Below, piece after piece: positions 1 to 5,252 of a stretch of 6,717 bases of DNA. The stretch's first letter is position 1, and every line of letters begins with the position of its first letter. Location: the NCBI GenBank assembly GCA_964479435.1, contig CAYZME010000092.1, positions 1-6,717 of the forward strand, written 5' to 3'. Position numbers and translations under genes: made by a program. Below the pieces are notes generated by a model. It was not told where the DNA came from and ran no database searches. It saw nothing but the letters and a program-made list of their open reading frames with translations. Origin of the DNA: JAAYKS01 sp964479435 (lineage in GTDB: Bacteria > Bacillota > Clostridia > Saccharofermentanales > UBA5734).

Positions 1-50
1 GCCCACGATACTTGGCTGGAGACGGCCCGGGAAAATAGGTCGCCGCCGGA
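1..50 (+). rRNA. 5S rRNA, 3' end (partial; 5' part lies outside the window)
   Basis: The first ~50 bases read like the last two-fifths of a bacterial 5S rRNA. A short hairpin (GGCT, loop GGAGAC, GGCC at about 19-32) corresponds to helix IV. It is followed by GGGAAAATAGGTCGC, the loop E/helix V-like segment that in 5S rRNAs reads GxGAGAGTAGGxCGC. The final GCCGCCGGAT would be the 3' strand of the terminal helix, whose 5' partner is off the window. The six-base spacing to tRNA-Asn fits the common Bacillota order 16S-23S-5S-tRNA. The exact 3' end is an estimate. Confidence 0.75.
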
Positions 51-56
51 TCTTAT

Positions 57-132
57 TCCTCAATAGCTCAGTTGGTAGAGCATGCGGCTGTTAACCGCAG
101 GGTCGTTGGTTCGAGTCCAACTTGAGGAGCCA
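57..132 (+). tRNA. tRNA-Asn (anticodon GUU), with encoded CCA
   Basis: A complete 76-nt cloverleaf can be folded. The acceptor stem is TCCTCAA (57-63) with TTGAGGA (122-128). The D arm is GCTC/GAGC (66-69, 78-81). The anticodon stem is TGCGG/CCGCA (83-87, 95-99) around loop CTGTTAA, with anticodon GTT at 90-92. The T arm is GTTGG/CCAAC with loop TTCGAGT. Discriminator G129 is followed by a genomically encoded CCA (130-132). The loop carries U33-G34-U35, the signal recognised by tRNA-guanine transglycosylase, so this tRNA is an expected queuosine substrate. It sits directly after 5S rRNA and was probably co-transcribed with it. Confidence 0.98.
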
Positions 133-136
133 CACG

Positions 137-173
137 AGGACTACGAAACATTGCGATTTCGTAGTCCTTTTTT
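137..173 (+). terminator. Intrinsic terminator of the rRNA-tRNA operon
   Basis: A perfect 12-bp inverted repeat (AGGACTACGAAA at 137-148, TTTCGTAGTCCT at 157-168) encloses an 8-nt loop. It runs straight into six T residues (168-173). It begins five bases after the tRNA CCA end, so it marks the end of the rRNA/tRNA transcript. Confidence 0.95.
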
Positions 174-316
174 GTTTACATCAATAGGTATGCTTGTTTT
201 TGTCCAGAGCGACAGTGGAAGCGACTTATTTTAGTGGTTTGTGCCGCAGTTTGTGCTCCGCTCAAATATTAGGGTTGCAATTCACACCCGAGATCTTCTC
301 CCATTCTGAGGTGCGA
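174..316 (+). other. Leader/intergenic region upstream of queT, no gene seen
   Basis: No credible coding sequence is present. Visible elements are an 8-bp direct repeat GTTTGTGC (237-244 and 249-256, 12-bp period), a 5-bp inverted pair GAGCG/CGCTC (207-211, 259-263), and a weak GGGT/ACCC hairpin (272-275, 286-289). Genes of the QueT family are often controlled by preQ1 riboswitches. I could not match this stretch to the preQ1-I hairpin plus A-rich tail, and I cannot judge the class II or III folds by eye. Confidence 0.4.
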
Positions 317-346
317 TTGGTTGCTAGAAGCCAGAGGCAGTATAAT
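317..346 (+). promoter_or_regulatory. Possible sigma-70/A promoter overlapping the queT start
   Basis: A perfect -10 hexamer TATAAT (341-346) lies 18 bp downstream of TTGGTT (317-322, three of six matches to TTGACA). Initiation would fall near 353-354, exactly at the second in-frame ATG of queT (354). The same -10 overlaps the first ATG (345), which has its own ribosome binding site. So either this is a chance match and the true promoter lies further upstream, or queT has a leaderless or alternative transcript. Confidence 0.35.
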
Positions 347-947
347 GGATCCTATGACCCAAAAAGCCGGCCAATCCATGCAAAAAACGATAAAAAGACC
401 CGCGGTGCTGCAGATCACCTACGCGGCGGTGATTGCCGCCATCTACGTTCTTTTCACACTGCCGCTCGCGCCGGTGGCGTTCGGCCCGCTGCAGTTCCGC
501 CTCGCCGAGGCGATGACGGTGCTGCCGGTGCTGTTTCCGGCGGCCATCCCGGGTTTGTTTTTGGGATGTCTGTTATCCAACCTTTTTAATCCCAACAATC
601 TGGGACCCATCGATATCGCGCTCGGCAGCCTGGCCACGCTGCTGGCCGCGCTGACGACCTGGTGGATCGCGCGCCGGTTGCCCGTCGCGAAGCCCGGGTG
701 GCGCCGCGGGCTTTGCCTGTTGCCGCCGGTCGTCTTCAACGCGCTGATCGTCGGCGTGTATCTGCCTTATTTGCTGCTGGACACAGGCAAGAGCGTGACG
801 TTGCCCCTGGTGTTGCTCAACATCCTCAGCGTGGGTTTGAGCGAGGGCGTCGTCGTTTACCTGATCGGGTTGCCCTTGCTGATCGCGTTGGAAAAACGCT
901 ACCCGGCGCTGCTTCACCCGAAACGGACGAGACGGAAAGGACAGTAA
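345..947 (+). CDS. queT: QueT family ECF transporter substrate-binding (S) component
   Basis: This is a 200-aa hydrophobic protein with about five or six membrane segments. It matches the QueT family, the membrane S component that captures queuosine precursors (preQ1/preQ0) and works with the shared energy-coupling factor (EcfA, EcfA', EcfT), which is encoded elsewhere. Family hallmarks include FGPLQFRLAEAMTVLP (46-61), GCLLSNLFNPNN (74-85) followed by GPIDIALGSLATLLAA, and the C-terminal LSEGVVVYLIGLPLL (165-179). The tail is basic (KRTRRK), as expected for a cytoplasmic end. I chose ATG 345 because AGAGG (333-337) sits 7 nt upstream. TTG 321 also has a GAGGTG 7 nt upstream, and ATG 354 or 378 are alternatives; the conserved core begins only around residue 20. 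The stop lies one base before the methyltransferase ATG, so the two are likely co-translated. Substrate assignment rests on family membership only. Confidence 0.87.
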   Translation: MDPMTQKAGQSMQKTIKRPAVLQITYAAVIAAIYVLFTLPLAPVAFGPLQFRLAEAMTVLPVLFPAAIPGLFLGCLLSNLFNPNNLGPIDIALGSLATLLAALTTWWIARRLPVAKPGWRRGLCLLPPVVFNALIVGVYLPYLLLDTGKSVTLPLVLLNILSVGLSEGVVVYLIGLPLLIALEKRYPALLHPKRTRRKGQ

Positions 948-948
948 T

Positions 949-1557
949 ATGGCGCATTATTACGACCCATCGCCGCAAGGCAAGGATGTACGGCAGCGGA
1001 TCGCGTATCGCATCGGCGGCCGCGATTTTTCCTTTGCCACCGCCAGCGGTGTTTTTGCCAGCCACCGCGTCGACTTTGGCACCGCGCTGATGCTCGAGAC
1101 GATGCATACGCGCTTTCAGGCGGAAGGAATCAAGTCCGGCCGCCTGCTGGATCTCGGCTGCGGGTACGGTGTGGTGGGCATCGTGCTCAAGCGGCTGTTC
1201 CCGGCGATGGAGGTCGTGCTGTCGGACATCAATGAGCGGGCGGTGCAGCTGGCCAGGGAGAACGCCGCGTACAACCAGACCGCCTTTGTCGATATCGTCC
1301 AATCGGACGGGTTCCTCGCGCTGGAAGGCAGTTTTGACCACATCCTCACCAATCCTCCCATCCGCGCCGGCAAAGCCGTCGTCCACGGGTTTTTTGATGA
1401 GGCTTACCGGCATCTGCGCCCGCAAGGCCGCCTCATCGTGGTGATCCAAAAAAAGCAGGGGGCCCCGTCGGCGACGGAGCATCTGACCAGCCTCTTTGGC
1501 AATTGCGAAGTACTCGCCAAACGCGCCGGCTTTCGCGTGCTACGCTGCGTGCGGTAA
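949..1557 (+). CDS. Class I SAM-dependent methyltransferase, RsmC/YbxB-like
   Basis: This 202-aa protein resembles Bacillus YbxB and the catalytic half of RsmC (16S rRNA guanine-N2 methyltransferase). It has the N-terminal SGVFASHRVDFGT signature (33-45), motif I LDLGCGYG (67-74) for S-adenosylmethionine binding, an acidic SDIN (92-95) after strand 2, and motif IV NPPIRAGK (135-142), which in N-methyltransferases holds the target amino group. The length and the C-terminal GFRVLR ending match the single-domain YbxB type, so the gene looks complete despite the repeats after it. The start ATG 949 has AAAGGA (936-941) 7 nt upstream and lies one base after the queT stop. A likely role is base methylation of rRNA or another structured nucleic acid. 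The target is not determinable from sequence, since many YbxB proteins are uncharacterised. Confidence 0.92.
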   Translation: MAHYYDPSPQGKDVRQRIAYRIGGRDFSFATASGVFASHRVDFGTALMLETMHTRFQAEGIKSGRLLDLGCGYGVVGIVLKRLFPAMEVVLSDINERAVQLARENAAYNQTAFVDIVQSDGFLALEGSFDHILTNPPIRAGKAVVHGFFDEAYRHLRPQGRLIVVIQKKQGAPSATEHLTSLFGNCEVLAKRAGFRVLRCVR

Positions 1558-1596
1558 ACGCGCCACTGCGTTACGTGCGCTAAACGCGCCGCTGCG
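1548..1596. repeat. Imperfect tandem duplication, 26-bp period, spanning the methyltransferase stop
   Basis: Positions 1548-1570 and 1574-1596 match at 21 of 23 bases (differences at 1554/1580 and 1565/1591). The first copy includes the last codons and the TAA stop (1555-1557) of the methyltransferase. The shared core AAACGCGCC also occurs once more inside the gene (1519-1527), giving three copies. Copy one can form a bulged hairpin (about 1554-1561 with 1568-1574), but no T-run follows, so it is not a classical terminator. Confidence 0.8.
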
Positions 1597-1609
1597 ACTC
1601 GGCCGGTCG

Positions 1610-1624
1610 GGCCGCTTGTCGGCC
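1610..1624. other. GC-rich dyad in the intergenic spacer
   Basis: GGCCG (1610-1614), loop CTTGT, CGGCC (1620-1624) form a short perfect hairpin inside a very GC-rich stretch (about 1585-1642) with several further GGCC/CGGCCG motifs. No U-tract follows. It could slow read-through from queT-methyltransferase, but the function is unknown. Confidence 0.35.
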
Positions 1625-1642
1625 GCTGGCCGCACGGCGCGG

Positions 1643-1671
1643 TTGAAATGGATGGGAGCTTGGAGTAAATT
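1643..1671 (+). promoter_or_regulatory. Sigma-70/A promoter for the regulator-synthetase-ispF operon
   Basis: TTGAAA (1643-1648, five of six to consensus) is separated by exactly 17 bp from TAAATT (1666-1671, four of six). Initiation is predicted near 1678, giving a leader of about 25 nt that contains the ribosome binding site at 1688-1695. The stretch is AT-richer than the surrounding spacer. A small palindrome TAGCTA (1671-1676) overlaps the end of the -10 and could be part of an operator for the adjacent XRE regulator, but this is speculative. Confidence 0.6.
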
Positions 1672-1687
1672 AGCTATACCGATGCGC

Positions 1688-1695
1688 AAGGAGGT
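1688..1695 (+). promoter_or_regulatory. Ribosome binding site fixing the start of the XRE-cupin gene
   Basis: AAGGAGGT is a near-perfect anti-16S match, 7 nt before ATG 1703. The reading frame is open further upstream to about 1496, but that part overlaps the methyltransferase and the repeats. This site therefore argues for the short start. Confidence 0.93.
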
Positions 1696-1702
1696 CCAGA
1701 AA

Positions 1703-2278
1703 ATGGATGAGAGAATCATTGCAATCGCCGAGCGGTTGCGGGGTATGCGTGAGATTGCCGGATTGACGGTGTCGCAGATGACAGACGCGACCGGGGTTTC
1801 CGTCGCGGATTACATGGCGATGGAGAACGGGACCCACGATTTCAGTTTTACATTCTTGTACAAAGCCGCGCAACGGCTGGGCATCGACCTGACGGAGTTG
1901 CTGTCGGGCGAGTCGCCGCGCTTGACCGGTTATGAGCTCATCCGCGCCGGCGAGGGTTTGCCGATCACCCGCCGACAGGGGTTCCGCTACAACAATCTGG
2001 CATACATGTTCAAGAACCGCCAGGCCGAGCCCTTCCTGGTGACGGCGCCATATGAAGCCGGCAACGAGACCTGCCCGATCACGATGAGCACGCACGCGGG
2101 GCAGGAGATGGACTACATCTTGTCCGGCACCCTACGCATTTCGATCAACGGCAAGGAAGAGATCATGCAGGCCGGTGACTCGATCTATTACGACTCGTCC
2201 AAGCCACACGGAATGGTCGCGACAGGCGGCGAATCCTGTTTATTTCTGGCGATCGTGATGGGATCGTGCGATAACTGA
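1703..2278 (+). CDS. XRE-family HTH and cupin transcriptional regulator
   Basis: This is a 191-aa two-domain protein. Residues about 9-66 form a Cro/C1-type helix-turn-helix (LRGMREIAGLTVSQMTDATG, then VADYMAMENG and the hydrophobic repeat ending IDLTELL). Residues about 110-187 form a cupin barrel with THAGQEMDYILSG (130-142), QAGDSIYY (156-163) and SSKPHGM (165-171). H131, E135 and H169 could bind a metal or ligand, while the second histidine of the classic HxH motif is absent. Proteins of this architecture are one-component regulators that bind a small molecule in the cupin pocket. The acyl-CoA synthetase begins 36 bp downstream in the same direction, so the likely target is its own operon and the effector may be the acid or thioester handled there (inference). 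Translation starts at ATG 1703 behind a strong AAGGAGGT. Confidence 0.92.
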   Translation: MDERIIAIAERLRGMREIAGLTVSQMTDATGVSVADYMAMENGTHDFSFTFLYKAAQRLGIDLTELLSGESPRLTGYELIRAGEGLPITRRQGFRYNNLAYMFKNRQAEPFLVTAPYEAGNETCPITMSTHAGQEMDYILSGTLRISINGKEEIMQAGDSIYYDSSKPHGMVATGGESCLFLAIVMGSCDN

Positions 2279-2314
2279 CAAGAATCATCACAAGCGACAA
2301 GGAGAACGGACCGC

Positions 2315-3985
2315 ATGCTGAATCTCAACATGGAGTATTTGCAAGAAACCCGGGACGCCCAAGGCCACATCGTCGATTTTTCCTTCCGGATTCCCGAAAG
2401 CTTCAATTTTGCCTACGACATCATCGACCGGCTCGCGCGTGAGACTCCCGACCGGCGCGCGATGCGCTGGAGCAACGAAGCAGGCGAAATCCATACCTTT
2501 ACGTTTGCCGATCTGGCCCGCGAGAGCGACCGCGCGGCGGCCGTGTTCCAAGCCCAGGGCATCGGCCGCGGCGACATGGTGATGCTGATCCTCAAGCGCC
2601 ATTACCAATTCTGGTTCGCCATTCTCGGCTTGCACAAAATCGGCGCGGTCGCGATTCCGGCCACCAATCAATTGCAAACCAATGATTTGCTCTATCGCTT
2701 CCAATCGGCCGACGTCAAAGCGGTGGTCTGTACCGCCGAGGGCGAGATCACGGACCACGTCGACGCCGCAGCGCATATATACGGCCATTTGCAAGCCAAG
2801 CTGATCGTGCGGGGGACGCGGCCGGGTTGGCTTTCGTTTGACGACGCGCTGGCAACCGGGCCGGCCTTCACTCGCCCCACGGGCGCGCAGTTGCCGGACG
2901 TAAACGATCCGATGCTGCTGTATTTCACTTCCGGTACGACCGGCATGCCCAAGATGGTCCTGCTGGACTACCTATATCCGCTCGGACACATTCCCACCGC
3001 CAAGTATTGGCACAAAGTCGACCCGGACGGGCTGCATCTGACGGTGTCCGAAACCGGCTGGGCCAAATCGGTCTGGGGCAAATTATACGGGCAATGGATC
3101 ATGGAGGCGGGGATCGACGTCTTTGATTACGACCGCTTCACCCCGCAGCTCATGCTCGACCACATCGCGCACGCCGGCGTCACGACGTTTTGCGCGCCGC
3201 CCACCATTTACCGTTTCCTGATCCGCGAGGATTTGACCCAGTACGACCTGTCGGGTCTGCAACATTGCACCATTGCCGGCGAAGCGCTCAACCCCGAAGT
3301 ATACGAACAGTTTTTGCGCGCCACCGGCCTGGAGCTCAAAGAGGGATATGGCCAGACCGAGATGACCCTGGCGGTCGTGACCAATCACTGGATGGCGACC
3401 AAGCCCGGCTCGATGGGCCGCCCGTCCGCCGTGTACGACGTGGTTTTGCTGGATGAGGACGACCAGCCCGTCCGCCCCGGCCAGACCGGCGAGATCTGCA
3501 TCCGGATCGGCGATCGCCAAATCCCCGGCCTCTTCCGCGGCTACCACAAAGACCCGGCGCTGACCCGTTCGGTTTGGTATGACGGGATCTACCACACGGG
3601 CGACCAGGCGTGGATGGACGAGGACGGGTATTTCTGGTTTGTCGGCCGCGCCGACGACATCATCAAAAGCTCCGGCTACCGGATCGGCCCGTTTGAGGTC
3701 GAAAGCGTGCTGATGGAACACCCCGCCGTCCTGGAATGCGCCGTCACCGGTGTGCCGGACGCCGCCCGCGGCCAACTGGTCAAAGCGACGGTCGTGCTGG
3801 CCAAAGGATATACGCCGGGCGATGAGCTAGCGGCCGAACTGCAAGCGTATGTCAAAACGCACACCGCGCCCTACAAATACCCGCGCGTGCTGGAATTTGT
3901 CCCCGAGCTGCCCAAGACGATCAGCGGCAAAATCCGCCGCACGGAAATCCGCGAATCGGATCAGACGGCAGGGGAGCAGGCATGA
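2315..3985 (+). CDS. AMP-binding acyl-CoA synthetase, ACSM/medium-chain-like
   Basis: This 556-aa member of the ANL adenylate-forming superfamily activates a carboxylic acid with ATP to an acyl-adenylate, then forms the CoA thioester. All expected motifs are present: phosphate loop TSGTTGMPK (205-213), CAPPTIYRFLI (293-303), AGEALNPEV (321-329), YGQTEM (345-350), TGD (428-430) with DEDGYFWFVGR, hinge and C-terminal entry DDIIKSSGYRIGPFEVE (447-463), and PKTISGKIRR with catalytic Lys539. The TAPYKYPR and SGYRIGPFEVE blocks are close to the ACSM (medium-chain/benzoate) subgroup rather than acetyl-CoA synthetase. The true acid cannot be read from sequence. ATG 2315 has AAGGAG (2299-2304) 10 nt upstream. 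The last codons overlap the next gene by ATGA, indicating translational coupling. Length is normal and no defect is seen. Confidence 0.95.
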   Translation: MLNLNMEYLQETRDAQGHIVDFSFRIPESFNFAYDIIDRLARETPDRRAMRWSNEAGEIHTFTFADLARESDRAAAVFQAQGIGRGDMVMLILKRHYQFWFAILGLHKIGAVAIPATNQLQTNDLLYRFQSADVKAVVCTAEGEITDHVDAAAHIYGHLQAKLIVRGTRPGWLSFDDALATGPAFTRPTGAQLPDVNDPMLLYFTSGTTGMPKMVLLDYLYPLGHIPTAKYWHKVDPDGLHLTVSETGWAKSVWGKLYGQWIMEAGIDVFDYDRFTPQLMLDHIAHAGVTTFCAPPTIYRFLIREDLTQYDLSGLQHCTIAGEALNPEVYEQFLRATGLELKEGYGQTEMTLAVVTNHWMATKPGSMGRPSAVYDVVLLDEDDQPVRPGQTGEICIRIGDRQIPGLFRGYHKDPALTRSVWYDGIYHTGDQAWMDEDGYFWFVGRADDIIKSSGYRIGPFEVESVLMEHPAVLECAVTGVPDAARGQLVKATVVLAKGYTPGDELAAELQAYVKTHTAPYKYPRVLEFVPELPKTISGKIRRTEIRESDQTAGEQA

Positions 3986-4491
3986 AACCCGCATCCGCTT
4001 TTGACTATCGTGTGGCCATCGGCCAGGACAGCCACCGCTTTCTGGACGATGAAAAGCCCGACGCCGCCCGCCCCTTGCTGCTGGCCGGCGTACCGATCCC
4101 CGGCGCCCCCGCTCTGGCGGGCAACAGCGACGCGGACGTGATTTTGCACGCGGTCACCAACGCGGTGTCGGGTATTACCGGCGTCAACATCCTGGGCGCC
4201 GTCGCCGACCGCATGTGCCTCGAGGAGGGGATCCGGGACAGCGCCGCGTACCTGCGGGAAGCGCTACAGTACCTGGATGGATTCCAGCCCGTGCATCTTT
4301 CGATTTCCGTCGAAGCCGCGCGGCCGCGGTTGGCGCCGCACGTCGAACGGATGAAAGCCAGTCTGGCCGCGTTGCTGTCGCTGGAGACCGGACAGATCGG
4401 CCTGACCGCGACCAGCGGCGAAGGCTTGACCGATTGCGGGCGCGGGCTAGGGATCCAGGTGTTTTGCGTACTGACCGCCGTCCGGCAATGA
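3982..4491 (+). CDS. Divergent IspF-family protein (2-C-methyl-D-erythritol 2,4-cyclodiphosphate synthase-like)
   Basis: This 169-aa protein is clearly of the IspF/YgbB fold. It has IGQDSHRF (13-20) with the D-x-H metal pair (D16, H18), SDADVILHAVTNAV (49-62) with the third metal ligand H56, and TATSGEGLTDCGRGLGI (142-158), corresponding to canonical ATTTEKLGFTGRGEGI with the glutamate kept (E147). Canonical IspF makes MEcPP in the MEP isoprenoid pathway as a trimer. It departs from the usual enzyme in several places. Asn48 stands where E. coli has His34. The conserved DIG...FPDTDP loop is replaced by GVNILGAVADRMCLEEG (67-83). The Thr-Thr-Thr-Glu-Lys run becomes TSGEG. A GGGGAG site (3971-3976) and the 4-bp overlap (ATGA) with the acyl-CoA synthetase show coupled expression with that gene, not with ispD. 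It could be the cell's only IspF or a paralogue with another role. Confidence 0.85.
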   Translation: MKPASAFDYRVAIGQDSHRFLDDEKPDAARPLLLAGVPIPGAPALAGNSDADVILHAVTNAVSGITGVNILGAVADRMCLEEGIRDSAAYLREALQYLDGFQPVHLSISVEAARPRLAPHVERMKASLAALLSLETGQIGLTATSGEGLTDCGRGLGIQVFCVLTAVRQ

Positions 4492-4511
4492 AAGAGCGGG
4501 ACCAATCCCCT

Positions 4512-5252
4512 TCAAATCGGCTGCCGGTCTTGCGCGGCGGCGATGGCCTGCCCCAGCAGGAGGTCTTCCGGGGTCGTGATTTTGATGTTGAGGTATGACC
4601 CCTTGACCAGCCGGACCGGGTGACCGGTTCCTTCCACCAAAGAGGCGTCGTCGGTCGCGAGGTCGCCTTTTCGTTGCGCCTGGCGATACGCGTCGAGGAT
4701 CAGGCCAAAGCGAAACGCTTGCGGCGTCTGCACCTGCCACAACCGCTCCCGGTCCGGGGTCGCGATGACGAGGCCGTCGCCATCGGCTTCTTTGACTGTA
4801 TCTTTGAGCGGAACCGCCGCGCAACAAGCCCCGGTTGCCGCCGCGGCCGCCAGACAACGGTCGATGGTCGCGTGATCCGTAAAACAACGCGCGCCATCCT
4901 GGATCAAAACCAGATCCTCGCGGTCCGCGGTACGCGCCAAAAACTCCAGCCCCAACCGCACCGATTCCTGCCGTGTATGGCCGCCCGTGGTCATCGTGAC
5001 CCGGGCGGCGCCGTCGAGGGACTGGCAAACCGCCCTGAAAAGCTCCGCCTCACCCGCGGGTATGACCAGGAGCACATGTGCGGCGGCCGCGTGGCTGAGA
5101 AAAGCGCTCAACGTGCGCGCCAATACGGATACGCCGCCCACCGGCAGCAACAACTTGTTGCCGCCGTGGGCGATCGCCATGCGCGAACCACCGCCGGCGG
5201 CGGGGATCAACACATGCACCGTGGGCCGGATGTCAGACAATCGCCTCTCCAT
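4512..5252 (-). CDS. ispD: 2-C-methyl-D-erythritol 4-phosphate cytidylyltransferase
   Basis: This 246-aa protein transfers CMP from CTP to MEP, the third step of the MEP pathway. Motifs seen: the nucleotide-binding loop PAAGGGSRM (17-25) with Lys33, GGHTRQESVRLGL (90-102), LIQDGARCF (116-124), PLKDTVK (148-154), VQTPQAF (174-180), TDDASLVE (200-207), and NIKITTPEDL (222-231) with Lys224 equivalent to E. coli Lys213. The usual HDAARP is QDGARC here, a departure at a well-conserved site. The protein is slightly longer than typical because of about ten extra N-terminal residues. ATG 5252 shares one base with the radA stop (TGATG) and lacks a strong binding site of its own, so translation is probably coupled to radA. 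Its 3' end faces the ispF-like gene across 20 bp. Confidence 0.94.
   Translation of the reverse strand: MERRLSDIRPTVHVLIPAAGGGSRMAIAHGGNKLLLPVGGVSVLARTLSAFLSHAAAAHVLLVIPAGEAELFRAVCQSLDGAARVTMTTGGHTRQESVRLGLEFLARTADREDLVLIQDGARCFTDHATIDRCLAAAAATGACCAAVPLKDTVKEADGDGLVIATPDRERLWQVQTPQAFRFGLILDAYRQAQRKGDLATDDASLVEGTGHPVRLVKGSYLNIKITTPEDLLLGQAIAAAQDRQPI

Noticed and set aside
194..344. Small open frame from TTG 194 through the queT leader
   Set aside because: There is no binding site, it runs out of frame into queT, and its composition does not look like a protein.
826..1482. - strand open frame overlapping queT and the methyltransferase
   Set aside because: It lies antisense to two well-supported genes and spans their junction.
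1496..1702. N-terminal extension of the XRE-cupin gene in the same frame
   Set aside because: It would overlap the methyltransferase end and translate the repeats; the near-perfect binding site at 1688-1695 supports ATG 1703, right where the family HTH begins.
3083..3775. - strand open frame (230 codons) opposite the acyl-CoA synthetase
   Set aside because: The + strand frame contains every adenylation motif; this frame has no family resemblance.
4498..4509. GGGA/TCCC hairpin between ispF-like and ispD as a bidirectional terminator
   Set aside because: The stem is only 4 bp and lacks a T-run on either side.
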